Of a stretch of 22,812 nucleotides of DNA, positions 13,699-22,031 are shown in pieces. This stretch comes from a virus. The notes beneath the pieces are model-generated. The model was not told where the DNA came from, made no database searches, and saw nothing but the letters and a program-made list of their open reading frames with translations. How positions within the stretch are numbered: position 1 is the first letter of the stretch; each line of letters begins with the position of its first letter. A program made the translations under genes and the position numbers. The stretch lies in the IMG/VR virus record IMGVR_UViG_3300035698_013693, positions 1 through 22,812 of that record; one strand, written 5' to 3'.

Positions 13699-14103
13699 TC
13701 ACACCAAATCCTGTTTCTGTTGCATTTCTTTCCAGTGTTTATTTATAATATGCTTATAGTCTACATACTTATGAAGTTCTATAGCATAGGAAAGAAAGTC
13801 TTTATCTTCACCAACCTCACCTATTTTACTCTTCACAAACATATCGTATACGATTACCCCTAACGTCTCTTTCTCGATTTCCTTAAACCCTTTTAAAAAG
13901 AAATTCAAAAAAGCATCTTTAGAAAAGATATTTCTGAATAATATAAGGTTCTGTACTAGTTTCTTAAGTGAAACAGTATCTTGAGGATCAATAGCAATAA
14001 GACTAACATACTTTTTAATATAGTTTTTTCTTCTTACATCCCTATTGTATTCTTGGATATACGTAGAATTTATGTACTTTTCAAATGGCAAGTATTCTTT
14101 CAA
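13699..14103 (-). CDS. Hypothetical protein, 134 aa, TTG start
   Basis: The frame has no ATG near its beginning. The best start is TTG at 14103, which overlaps the TGA of the upstream gene (TTGA), so re-initiation by the same ribosome is likely. The product is helical and rich in Lys, Ile, Phe and Tyr (YLPFEKYINSTYIQEYNRD, FRNIFSKDAFLNFFLKGFKE) and resembles no family I know. Together with the 115-aa gene upstream it forms a tight pair between the glycosyltransferase and the acidic gene. Confidence 0.75.
   Translation of the reverse strand: MKEYLPFEKYINSTYIQEYNRDVRRKNYIKKYVSLIAIDPQDTVSLKKLVQNLILFRNIFSKDAFLNFFLKGFKEIEKETLGVIVYDMFVKSKIGEVGEDKDFLSYAIELHKYVDYKHIINKHWKEMQQKQDLV
13740..13747 (-). 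promoter_or_regulatory. Second TATAAATA box, inside the 134-aa gene
   Basis: A further exact TATAAATA on the minus strand, 49 nt upstream of the box at 13684-13691, within coding sequence. It may be a tandem late promoter for the acidic gene, or chance in AT-rich DNA. Confidence 0.4.
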
Positions 14104-14447
14104 TCTAATAACGTCTTAATAAATTTTTTGTTGCTAACGGTGACAAATTTTCTAACTAACATGTTACCTTTTTTCTCTAGTATGGTTTTCCTAAAAGAAC
14201 AATTGTCTTCTTCAAGAATGCCATAATACTGAAGGATCTTATAAAATTTCTCTACCAATTCCCTATTAGACACCTTCCACTCTTTATCGATTGATATCTT
14301 GACAGTATCCAAAAGTATCTCATCTTCTGGTACACTATTAATAATACTCTCAATTATTTTAAGCGCATTTGCTTTTGGTATGAACTTGTATTCACCTACT
14401 CGCTCACACTCATTGAGGAAACTGTCAATTTTATCTATTATATCCAT
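14100..14447 (-). CDS. Hypothetical protein, 115 aa, possibly near-leaderless
   Basis: ATG at 14447 is the only sensible start and there is no ribosome site before it. A perfect late box sits just 6 nt upstream (14454-14461), so transcription would begin about one base before the start codon. The product has helices (IDKIDSFLNECERVG, NRELVEKFYKILQYYGI) and a basic C-terminus (NKKFIKTLLD). No known family. It overlaps the following TTG-start gene by 4 nt. Confidence 0.75.
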   Translation of the reverse strand: MDIIDKIDSFLNECERVGEYKFIPKANALKIIESIINSVPEDEILLDTVKISIDKEWKVSNRELVEKFYKILQYYGILEEDNCSFRKTILEKKGNMLVRKFVTVSNKKFIKTLLD

Positions 14448-14453
14448 ATAAGT

Positions 14454-14461
14454 TATTTATA
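14454..14461 (-). promoter_or_regulatory. T4-type late promoter box TATAAATA, unusually close to the start codon
   Basis: TATAAATA on the minus strand between the glycosyltransferase stop (14463-14465) and the ATG at 14447. Only 6 nt separate box and start codon, against 19-41 nt for the other late boxes here. Confidence 0.7.
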
Positions 14462-14462
14462 T

Positions 14463-16988
14463 TTAGTATTTTATCCTACCCCACCTACCAGTCATCAAAT
14501 AATAATCATGCTCATTAATTACTGAATCTCTGGTAGCACTTTCTAAGTGAGTTGCCCAATGCTCATTGCAACAAATACTCTTATACCCTTCTCTATTAGT
14601 TTTCAAACAAAGGTCAACGTCTTGGAAAACTTTTTCGTATTCTTCATCAAATCCAACAATTTCCAAGAATAATTCAGTTGGCATCATCAAACAAGCACCA
14701 GTAACACCATGTACTATTTCATTCTCATCTCTCGTACTCTTCTCTTTATAATCAATATGCTCTGGCAAATAAAATTTATCTGGATTTCGTTCATCACTAA
14801 TAACCATCTTAACACCGCCATGCTGAACTGTACCATCTTCGTATAGAAGTTTAAGACCAGCAATACCAAACTTACCTTTTATTAACTTACTCATACCTTC
14901 AACGATATCACTATTAACAAACACGTCATTGTTCAAAAATAGAACTCGGTTGTATTTTGCATGTTTAACTACTAAATTATTATTCTTAGAAAATTGATAC
15001 TCTCCTGCATCAATTACTTTAATGTCATTTCTGAGCACCTCATATATTTCAAGGGCATTCACATCAGTCGTGCCAGTATCACCAACTAAAATTTCATAAT
15101 TGTCTTGTTTAGTGTTATCTATAAGTCTATTGAGACATTCACCGATCAACTCTGGTTTATCCTTACTTAATATAACAATAGATACGCCATCTTCTCTTTT
15201 GGAAAGATATTGTTTAACGTCATACCTCAGATAATTCTTCGCATTCACACTTTCATCTATATGCTGCAGATCAATATCCTCTACTTTAGGTTCAAGTCCC
15301 AACATTTCCCCAAGATACCAAAATGCTTTATTTTTTCTATAGTGTACCGTTGTAGTTGAAATAAAAGGGAACCTACCAGCCCATTTCTTAAAGAATTTTT
15401 TTCCCTGTCTTCTATATTCATCGTAACCACCTTTTTTCTTAAGGTTAACATCACCACCTGAGTGATGGGTAATTGGTATCTTGATCACATAGTTATTTAA
15501 TTTAATATTAAGTGCCTGACAGCAAATATCTGCCCCATAAAAATGAAAGTGATCTAGATATTCCCCAAACTTCAATTTATTTTTACTATCACCAATCAAA
15601 CAAAATTCATCAACAGTCTGTGCTTTTAGAAAATCGAAGTTGTAATTAATATTAGAAAAATCAACACCACGTATTGCCCCTTTACCTCCAACTTGGATAC
15701 CTGCTGGTCCAATGATACCAAATGGACCACCTATGTTATTAATGATGTTCTGAATGTTAGCAAACGGTTCGTTAGCATCAAAAGTAACATCTTGGTGCAT
15801 CCACATCAAGTACCTACCTTCACTCACCTCAGATAGTGTATTCAGTGCCTCTGAGGACCACATGAAGTTAGAGGTGTTGTTCACATATATAAATTCATAC
15901 CTTTCTCTTGACTTAATACTATTGTATAGAGATAGCATTTGATTCTTTCTTGTAGCACATACCAAAATGGAAAATGTCTTTTTGCTTTCAACTGGAAAAT
16001 TACCTTTTTGTACCCAGTCAACTTTAAACTTAATAAAGTCCGATCTAGACTCTTCTTTCACATCTTCTTTTCTAGTGCCATGGTCTATGTGGTATAGTGC
16101 CTTTTCTCTAACACAAAAGTTAGTATATCCTAATTGCCCAACCTTGAGGTTAAGATCAACATCTTGGAGAATATCTACATACTCTTCGTTAAACCCACCA
16201 ACTTTATTAAATAACGATTTTCGCATCATCAAGAATGCCGCAGTTACACCTTCTACTTTAACATTCTCAGTAGAAATATCCTCTAGGGTTCTACCTAGAT
16301 TGTAATGCCCTGGTCCATTCCAAAGTCCATCCCATGGTTGATACAGAACCTGTCCATCATGCTGAATAGTATCTCTCTTCCCATCATAAACTAATCGATG
16401 CCCAACACATCCAATGTTACTACATAGTTGATACTTAATCATAGTTGATATAGCATCGTATGTAAGAAACACATCATTGTTCATAAAGAGCACAACACTA
16501 CCAGAAGATTTCTTAACCAGAAAGTTATTATTCTTAGAGAAGTTATATTCATGCCCCATAAAGACACGGAACTTATCTTTATTCGTGTCATAGTAGTCTA
16601 AAACGTTCTTATCAGTTGTACCCGTATCACACACAAGTACCTCGAAGTCATGATAATCTGTATGTTCATAAATACTTTCTATACATCGTTGTATAACACC
16701 ATCACCGTCCTTAGAAACAATACAAATAGAAACTCTAGGTGCTCCATCTTCTTCGATAGCATCCCAGTCAATGAATGGTTCATAAAGATTCTTTATTTGT
16801 AATCTAATGTTTCTTCGTGCTCTCTCTGGATCACTTTTCTCTATCTTACTAAGACCAATCACTTCGAAATTCTCAAAGTCTTTGAAACTCTCTGGACCAC
16901 TAAATACCTTATGTGGTTTAATTAATTTCCGCTCTCCATTAAGTGTCACTACAACATTTTCAGTACCAGTATATCTAATTAATGCCAT
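14463..16988 (-). CDS. Multi-domain family-2 (GT-A) glycosyltransferase, three tandem domains, 841 aa
   Basis: Transfers sugars from nucleotide-sugar donors; the acceptor is unknown. Domain 1 (residues ~85-305) opens with VSICIVSKDGDGVIQRCIESI, has the metal-site motif FMNNDVF (N170-N-D172), QHDG and the catalytic QDVD (275-278). Domain 3 (~602-830) repeats the layout with VSIVILSKDKPELIGECLNR, FLNNDVF (686-688), QHGG and QDVD (789-792). Domains 1 and 3 are obvious duplicates. The middle (~338-515) is a third, different GT-A-like unit: FSILVCATRKNQML, MHQDV (397-401, DXD equivalent), GPAGIQVGGKG and HHSGG. The first ~75 residues (MALIRYTGTENVVVTLNGER) are not a transferase and look like a small beta domain. 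ATG overlaps the uvsW stop (TAATG), so the two are co-translated. Possible targets are virion proteins, host surface glycans or phage DNA; the sequence does not decide. Confidence 0.92.
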   Translation of the reverse strand: MALIRYTGTENVVVTLNGERKLIKPHKVFSGPESFKDFENFEVIGLSKIEKSDPERARRNIRLQIKNLYEPFIDWDAIEEDGAPRVSICIVSKDGDGVIQRCIESIYEHTDYHDFEVLVCDTGTTDKNVLDYYDTNKDKFRVFMGHEYNFSKNNNFLVKKSSGSVVLFMNNDVFLTYDAISTMIKYQLCSNIGCVGHRLVYDGKRDTIQHDGQVLYQPWDGLWNGPGHYNLGRTLEDISTENVKVEGVTAAFLMMRKSLFNKVGGFNEEYVDILQDVDLNLKVGQLGYTNFCVREKALYHIDHGTRKEDVKEESRSDFIKFKVDWVQKGNFPVESKKTFSILVCATRKNQMLSLYNSIKSRERYEFIYVNNTSNFMWSSEALNTLSEVSEGRYLMWMHQDVTFDANEPFANIQNIINNIGGPFGIIGPAGIQVGGKGAIRGVDFSNINYNFDFLKAQTVDEFCLIGDSKNKLKFGEYLDHFHFYGADICCQALNIKLNNYVIKIPITHHSGGDVNLKKKGGYDEYRRQGKKFFKKWAGRFPFISTTTVHYRKNKAFWYLGEMLGLEPKVEDIDLQHIDESVNAKNYLRYDVKQYLSKREDGVSIVILSKDKPELIGECLNRLIDNTKQDNYEILVGDTGTTDVNALEIYEVLRNDIKVIDAGEYQFSKNNNLVVKHAKYNRVLFLNNDVFVNSDIVEGMSKLIKGKFGIAGLKLLYEDGTVQHGGVKMVISDERNPDKFYLPEHIDYKEKSTRDENEIVHGVTGACLMMPTELFLEIVGFDEEYEKVFQDVDLCLKTNREGYKSICCNEHWATHLESATRDSVINEHDYYLMTGRWGRIKY

Positions 16989-18586
16989 TATAGTCTAACC
17001 TCAAAAATTTCATGGTCGTATTCCTCTTCACTGTAAAAGTTTAATCTCTCTTGTGCATGTTTCTTAGAGTATTTTAAGTTATCAACAATATCATATATTC
17101 TGGCAATTTTCTTACTAGAATGTTGTCTTAGACATCGCCCTACACTTTGTATAGTCCTCACCTTACTTTTTCCCATAGAAGAAAAAATTGCACTATGTAA
17201 ATTACGGACAGAAATGCCAGTACTAAAAAGAGAAGTGGTAGCCAAAATAATAACTCTAGTTTTCTTCTCCAATTCCTCCCTGATCCTTTTTCGTTCATAT
17301 TCATCCATATCCCCACTGATATAGTATATCTCATTTACTTCGTTTTTTAATAGGTGACCTAGAACTTTCTCTAAATCTCTGCCAAATTCTAGTGTATTCG
17401 CCAGAATCAAAACGTTTTCATCTTTTTTTAATCGTGATTTAGCAATCTTGGAAATTAGTTTCATCCGCGGAACATACTTTTCTAAAAACTTCTTCTCCGC
17501 AACAAACTTAGCATTTTTAGGCATATCGTCTTTTTTGGTATCATCAGTGATTCCCATATCTAAAAGAATTTCTTTGATCTTATCATTTGCTATTTTTTTA
17601 TCATACTCAATGAATGGAATGGCAATCTTAAGTCTTGTGATGTGCCCTTTATCCATCAACGTAGATGCCTTGACCTCGTTTTTTACTTGACCGATGCCAC
17701 TAATGACTGTTCTTAAATCCAATGGGTCGGTTGGTAAAGTACCAGTGAACCCAAATCTCCAATTAGCATTTGTACATAGATCACATATCTGACGCATGAC
17801 AGTACCTCCACTTTTTCTCTTGCTATTTGAAGATTTATCTCCACTAGAAGCACCATGAACCTCATCGACCAATAGACAATCAAACCCTTCGAAGAATTCT
17901 CGTTCATCTATGTTTTGTAGAGTTTGCCATGTTGCAATAGTCACTGATTTACCTTCGTCTTTTACCTTCCCAAAATAAAGACCAATATCATCCATGGACA
18001 TACCATACTCCTCCATGTCCCGTTGAAATTGAATTACCAAGTCAGATCTAGGCACTACAAGTAGAACATTCTCAACATAATGATTGTGTAATAAGTATTT
18101 TATCATTAAAGTGATAGTGAACGATTTACCAGAACTTGTCGCTGACTTGGTAATACCTCTTTTACTCTGTAGAAGAATCTCAGCAGTCTCCCATTGGTGA
18201 TCCCATGGGATCATTGGTTCCGCTCCTTTTTGTTTATCGATCAATTCTTTTTCTATGATTGCTCTAAAATTGGAGGTATCTATTGGTTTATGTTCTAGTT
18301 TTGGGTCGAGTTGATATTTAATATCCCATTGTTTTAATATACCGACACACTCATCAAGAAGACCTCTTGGGAGCAAACCATTATTTTGTAAAAATCTAAT
18401 ACGACCATCCCATTGACCAGATTTATATGCAGGAGTAAATCGTGCATGCTTAACATCATTCTGAAAGAATCTTTTCAATCTATTAATATGTTCGTCATTA
18501 CGGGATGCAATAAGCACATTGATACTATCGACATGGACAATATCAACCTTATCATAAGAAAGATCTAAATCAGAATATTTAATCAT
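16988..18586 (-). CDS. uvsW: UvsW-like SF2 RNA/DNA helicase
   Basis: 532 aa (T4 UvsW is 503). In T4 it unwinds R-loops and branched DNA and switches replication from origin- to recombination-dependent. The N-terminal ~120 residues are the UvsW-type accessory domain (FFQNDVKHARFTPAYKSGQW). The helicase motifs follow: a Q-motif-like WDHQWETAEILL, Walker A ATSSGKS (149-155), DEVH box (241-244), motif III FTGT (280-283), then the second RecA domain with LILANTLEFGRDL, STGISVRNLHS and motif VI QSVGRCLRQ (480-488). It starts 16 nt after uvsY and shares its last base with the glycosyltransferase start. It has no late box of its own and is probably read from the uvsY promoter. Adjacent uvsY and uvsW are also found in T4. 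Confidence 0.96.
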   Translation of the reverse strand: MIKYSDLDLSYDKVDIVHVDSINVLIASRNDEHINRLKRFFQNDVKHARFTPAYKSGQWDGRIRFLQNNGLLPRGLLDECVGILKQWDIKYQLDPKLEHKPIDTSNFRAIIEKELIDKQKGAEPMIPWDHQWETAEILLQSKRGITKSATSSGKSFTITLMIKYLLHNHYVENVLLVVPRSDLVIQFQRDMEEYGMSMDDIGLYFGKVKDEGKSVTIATWQTLQNIDEREFFEGFDCLLVDEVHGASSGDKSSNSKRKSGGTVMRQICDLCTNANWRFGFTGTLPTDPLDLRTVISGIGQVKNEVKASTLMDKGHITRLKIAIPFIEYDKKIANDKIKEILLDMGITDDTKKDDMPKNAKFVAEKKFLEKYVPRMKLISKIAKSRLKKDENVLILANTLEFGRDLEKVLGHLLKNEVNEIYYISGDMDEYERKRIREELEKKTRVIILATTSLFSTGISVRNLHSAIFSSMGKSKVRTIQSVGRCLRQHSSKKIARIYDIVDNLKYSKKHAQERLNFYSEEEYDHEIFEVRL

Positions 18587-18602
18587 CGAACTATTTTATC
18601 AC

Positions 18603-19028
18603 CTATTGATTAATTTTTTCTAGGTCTACTAACTTCTGTACCAACCACGCATTGTTGTTCATGTTTTTAACCGTCCTATCAAGAAAATCAACCAAACACT
18701 CAAGATCATTACATATCCTAATTGCATTCTGATACTTCTTGTCTTTCTGTACAAATTTCATGACATCAGAAGAACTGGTTAATTTAATCTCAAAGTCATT
18801 CTTGTACTTATGGAACAATTCACCTTCTACCTTTTTAACATATGCCTGCATCTTCATCATTTTTCGTTTTGCTCGGTAATATTCTTCGATGTATCGTTGA
18901 GTTCGGTTAACGACACTCCGACATTCACCTCTAAGATCTAGGTCATTGATTTTGGTGTCATTTCGAATATCCTCTATAAACTCATCGGACAATTCGAACC
19001 CAGTATCTTTTACCTCTTCACTCATCAT
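18603..19028 (-). CDS. uvsY: UvsY-like recombination mediator
   Basis: 141 aa (T4 UvsY is 137). In T4 it loads the UvsX recombinase onto gp32-coated single-stranded DNA. The helical, charged profile fits: TQRYIEEYYRAKRKMMKMQA, ELFHKYKNDFEIKLTSSSDV, KFVQKDKKYQNAIRICNDLE and a C-terminal oligomerisation-type helix, VDFLDRTVKNMNNNAWLVQK. Identity to T4 is low; the call rests on length, pattern and the position directly before uvsW. The first ATG (19028) has ggag 5 nt upstream and the second (19025) has it 8 nt upstream. A late box lies at 19050-19057. Confidence 0.85.
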   Translation of the reverse strand: MMSEEVKDTGFELSDEFIEDIRNDTKINDLDLRGECRSVVNRTQRYIEEYYRAKRKMMKMQAYVKKVEGELFHKYKNDFEIKLTSSSDVMKFVQKDKKYQNAIRICNDLECLVDFLDRTVKNMNNNAWLVQKLVDLEKINQ

Positions 19029-19049
19029 TTAGTCTCCACCAACAAAAAA

Positions 19050-19057
19050 TATTTATA
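19050..19057 (-). promoter_or_regulatory. T4-type late promoter box TATAAATA
   Basis: TATAAATA on the minus strand, 21 nt before uvsY. It probably serves the uvsY-uvsW-glycosyltransferase transcript; in T4 uvsW is known to be expressed late. Confidence 0.8.
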
Positions 19058-19086
19058 CTTATTTTACTGATTTTATTGACGATTTT

Positions 19087-19099
19087 CGTATCAGATACG
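19087..19099. promoter_or_regulatory. Palindrome CGTATC-A-GATACG between divergent genes, followed by T-run
   Basis: A perfect 6+1+6 inverted repeat followed by ten T on the plus strand (19100-19109), between the late box of uvsY and the promoter-like element of the helix-turn-helix gene. It may be an operator. As an RNA it would only give a 5-bp stem with a 3-nt loop, a poor terminator. Confidence 0.35.
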
Positions 19100-19110
19100 T
19101 TTTTTTTTTG

Positions 19111-19148
19111 AAGAAAGCATTTCAAAAACAGGTTTTTTGTTATACAAT
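19111..19148 (+). promoter_or_regulatory. Early-type promoter element, second copy of the 38-nt motif
   Basis: Aligned without gaps to the RNase H promoter (9278-9241, minus) it matches at 31 of 38 positions. The -35 is TTCAAA (19121-19126), the spacer 16 nt and the -10 TACAAT (19143-19148), at the same spacing as TTGATA/TATAAT there. The predicted transcript starts about 10 nt before the ATG at 19164. Confidence 0.55.
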
Positions 19149-19163
19149 TATATCGAAAAATTT

Positions 19164-20126
19164 ATGGTAGAAGCAGATCAAATCAAAATGGATCTAACGC
19201 TTGTATCTAGCATTATGCATTTTGCTGGTTACAAGGGTTTGCTAAACTACTTATCCGTAGAGACTTATAAGAAAAACGTCAAGGATGAGTACCTAGATTT
19301 CTCCAAATTTGAGCAATATTCTTTTTTTAATCAGAATACGTGGGAAGACCACATGGACAAATTAGTAGACATGTCCTTGGCAACCAAGAATAACACTCAT
19401 TTTATTTCTCGTAAAAAAAACAAGGATTGGGGGATTTTTTGTCAAGAAAAAACACCCAGTGCCAATTCTTTAAATGGGTTCATCGTTTTTAACATGACCG
19501 AACTTTATTTAAAAAGACATGACGTATATTTAAAAGATTTTATTTACCTCTCCCTAGTGGAGAATGTTTCCAAAGGTAAAAGTTATTCAAGGAATTTTAT
19601 TAAAAAAATAACAGGAATATCAGCACATCAACAAAGAACAATAGAAGAACGACATAAGGGAACTCTAGTTCTCGAAGTCAAAACACAACATATACCAGTA
19701 AACGATAACGAAATAAAAAATAAAAAAGTAAAAAACATTCCAGTATTCAAAGGTGTAGTTAGTGCAAAACATATGATATGCCACAAAACTTCTACAAATA
19801 AAAGTAACTGTAACGTAATTCAATTAGGCAATAAAGTAAAAATTAAAAATCAACGCATTAGTTATTTCGAGAATAAAAAAATATTTAAAAAATCAAAATC
19901 ATTGAATGATGGGTTAAAAACATCAGACGTTCAAGATTGGGAAGATTTTGATATGGTTTTAGACACTTCGGATAAGGCAAGAAGTAACAAGTTCAGAGGA
20001 ATCTTAAGTGTAAAGGATACACGAAAGATGTCTTGGAAAGATTTCCATCACTACGATTATGATAAAGTCGGTGTGATCTCTGAAAATGGTTCTCTTGTTC
20101 CTTTAAGAAGTTTACTTAACCAATAA
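19164..20126 (+). CDS. Helix-turn-helix protein of unknown role, about 320 aa
   Basis: Isolated plus-strand gene between uvsY and gp46. The clearest motif is residues 141-162, YSRNFIKKITGISAHQQRTIEE, a helix-turn-helix of the kind found in winged-helix replication initiators and regulators (SRxxIxxxTGIS..TxqR). It follows a helix, LKDFIYLSLVENVSKG. Residues 180-245 are strongly basic (NEIKNKKVKNIPVF, NKKIFKKSKSLND) and probably contact nucleic acid. The last 60 residues contain MSWKDFHHYDYDKVG. Candidate jobs are phage origin binding or transcription control; the family is not recognised. Start choice is uncertain: ATG 19164 lies about 10 nt after the predicted transcript start without a ribosome site, and ATG 19188 is the alternative. 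It converges on gp46 across a 56-nt gap with only a weak 5-bp hairpin. Confidence 0.85.
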   Translation: MVEADQIKMDLTLVSSIMHFAGYKGLLNYLSVETYKKNVKDEYLDFSKFEQYSFFNQNTWEDHMDKLVDMSLATKNNTHFISRKKNKDWGIFCQEKTPSANSLNGFIVFNMTELYLKRHDVYLKDFIYLSLVENVSKGKSYSRNFIKKITGISAHQQRTIEERHKGTLVLEVKTQHIPVNDNEIKNKKVKNIPVFKGVVSAKHMICHKTSTNKSNCNVIQLGNKVKIKNQRISYFENKKIFKKSKSLNDGLKTSDVQDWEDFDMVLDTSDKARSNKFRGILSVKDTRKMSWKDFHHYDYDKVGVISENGSLVPLRSLLNQ

Positions 20127-20182
20127 CCAGTATTTCTAACTTTTTTTTCTTTTAGTTAGGTACATAATAAAGGATCATGCCG

Positions 20183-21979
20183 TCAAAAATGAGTAAAACC
20201 ATTCTTCTTATAAAGAGTTATCTCCTTATCAAATAAATCAAGTGGTAAATTATCATTATGACTAATTACATATATTGACTTACCTTTCTTATCAACAAGT
20301 TCTCTAAACAAATGAAGTACATCTTCTCTACCAGTATTATCAAGTCCACTATCAAGAAGTTCATCAATTACCATAACATTCAAATCAATTGAATTCTGAA
20401 TTTTACTTACATCAATTAAAGAAAGAAGAATTGCTACATCAATACGAGCTTTCTCCCCACCACTAAAAGCATGGTAACTTAATGCATCTCTATTCCTTGC
20501 TTTAATAGTTGCATTCAGTTCTTCATCAAAAACTAGATTAAATTCTGCATTCAATTCAGATAAATAAAAATTAATCTTTGAGTTCCAAAAACCTAAGATC
20601 TTTTTTATGATGTAATTTTTAATACCATTATCAGAAAGAAGTTTACGTATATAATCGTAATAATCCTTATCTTTACCGAAATCATTGATCTTTATTTCAA
20701 GTGTATCAATTTTTTCCTCTTTATTTTTTAACTCATTCTCATCTATTAGATCAGAGAAATCATTCTTTTCAGATTGAATTTGTTTAACTTGTTTTGCTAA
20801 GTTAATCTTCTCATGCTTAGTTTGTTCTTGTTTACGAGAATAAGATTCGCTAGTTTTCTTTTCTTTATCAAGTTTATAGATCTTTTCTTCTATAGTTTCA
20901 ATCGTACTAATCTGTGTATCAATATCTTTTTTTAATATATCAATGCTATCATTTAGAGTAGAAAGTTCATCTTTAAGTGTATTCATATGTTCATTCACAT
21001 GGTTAGAACTAGTTTCTGTACCACATACTGGACATAGAGGTTTACTCTCAAGACTTGATAAAGTTTCATTTTTACCACGAACATTCTCTTTATGTATTCT
21101 TAACTCAGTTTTCATGTCCTGTAATTTCTTGGTGTTTTTCTTTTCAAATTTCTCTAGTTTACTGATCTTCTCTTCTAGTTCTTTAGAATCACTTATCTTT
21201 TCTTCGTAATCAGATATAAGTTTGTTTATTTCTCTAAGTTCATCTTTTATGTTTTCGATCTTTTCATTTTTTCTATCTTCAAACTCCTCCGCTTTCTTTA
21301 GGAGTTTTTCTCTATTCTCTTTTAATGTCTCAAGATTCTTCTTAGACATCTCATATTCCTTTTCGATGACTTTTAGTTCATTTTTTAAATCAGTGAAGTT
21401 TGTTTTTGCTGCAGAACTCATTTCGCCAAAGATTGTCACACCAAGAATGTTTTCTATCACTTCTCTTTTCTTTGACTTATCTAGGTCTAGAAATGGTTGT
21501 GTATATGAATTAGACATAAGAAGTAGATGACTAAAGGTAGAGAAACTAGATTTAATAATATCGTCAATTCTCTTCTGAGTGAACTTTTTAGCACTCTCTT
21601 CCTTCTCTTGTGAGTTGTTTTTCTTATCCTCATCACCTGTTTGGTAGTTTTCATATAGTCGTAAGAAACTAGGACTAATGCCTCTATGGATCATATATTC
21701 CTTGGCTTCTACAGAAAACACAAGTTTCACTTCGCAGTTTTTACCATTGTTAATGGTATTTGCTACTTCCGTTAATGGTATCTTTCTAAGAGGTTTACCA
21801 AACAATGAGAACATCAACGAATCCAAGAAAATCGAGGATTTACCAACTCCATTTTTGCTATTGTTATCTAGGTTATCGCCTGTAACTCGATACAAACCAG
21901 AGCGGAAATCTACCGATATCCACTTGTTCCCAACTGACAAAAAGTTTTTTAAATGTACTTCTTTTATGTTTAATTTCAT
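20183..21979 (-). CDS. 46: Recombination endonuclease subunit gp46 (Rad50/SMC-like ATPase)
   Basis: 598 aa (T4 gp46 is 560). With gp47 it forms the phage Mre11-Rad50-type complex that resects DNA ends for recombination-dependent replication. Motifs: Walker A NGVGKSS (43-49), Q-loop region LLLMSNSYTQPFL (152-164), two long coiled-coil arms (~190-310 and ~335-440), a zinc-hook CPVC (316-319) at the apex, ABC signature FSGGEK (505-510), Walker B LNVMVIDE (533-540), D-loop SGLD (544-547) and switch His in YVISHN (570-575). The start at 21979 (MKLNIKEVHLKNF) has gaggga upstream; more upstream starts would run 20 residues into the divergent promoter region. No gp47 lies next to it in this window. 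Confidence 0.96.
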   Translation of the reverse strand: MKLNIKEVHLKNFLSVGNKWISVDFRSGLYRVTGDNLDNNSKNGVGKSSIFLDSLMFSLFGKPLRKIPLTEVANTINNGKNCEVKLVFSVEAKEYMIHRGISPSFLRLYENYQTGDEDKKNNSQEKEESAKKFTQKRIDDIIKSSFSTFSHLLLMSNSYTQPFLDLDKSKKREVIENILGVTIFGEMSSAAKTNFTDLKNELKVIEKEYEMSKKNLETLKENREKLLKKAEEFEDRKNEKIENIKDELREINKLISDYEEKISDSKELEEKISKLEKFEKKNTKKLQDMKTELRIHKENVRGKNETLSSLESKPLCPVCGTETSSNHVNEHMNTLKDELSTLNDSIDILKKDIDTQISTIETIEEKIYKLDKEKKTSESYSRKQEQTKHEKINLAKQVKQIQSEKNDFSDLIDENELKNKEEKIDTLEIKINDFGKDKDYYDYIRKLLSDNGIKNYIIKKILGFWNSKINFYLSELNAEFNLVFDEELNATIKARNRDALSYHAFSGGEKARIDVAILLSLIDVSKIQNSIDLNVMVIDELLDSGLDNTGREDVLHLFRELVDKKGKSIYVISHNDNLPLDLFDKEITLYKKNGFTHF

Positions 21980-22031
21980 AATTCCCTCATTAGATAATAT
22001 AATTATACTGTATTTTTTGGAGAATAATTCC
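21980..22031. promoter_or_regulatory. Divergent gp46 / 92-aa gene control region
   Basis: 52 nt between two divergent starts. On the plus strand TTCATA (21975-21980), a 17-nt spacer and TATAAT (21998-22003) could drive the 92-aa gene. On the minus strand TATAAT (22007-22002) precedes gp46 but no good -35 is found. No TATAAATA late box is present. Confidence 0.35.

Noticed and set aside
20127-20182. Possible bidirectional terminator ctaac...gttag with T-run
   Set aside because: Only a 5-bp AT-rich stem with a 14-nt loop; too weak to call, although a terminator would be expected between the convergent genes.
21678-22031. N-terminal extension of the 92-aa gene antisense to gp46
   Set aside because: No ribosome site, overlaps gp46 coding sequence and the divergent promoter; ATG 22032 has a good site.
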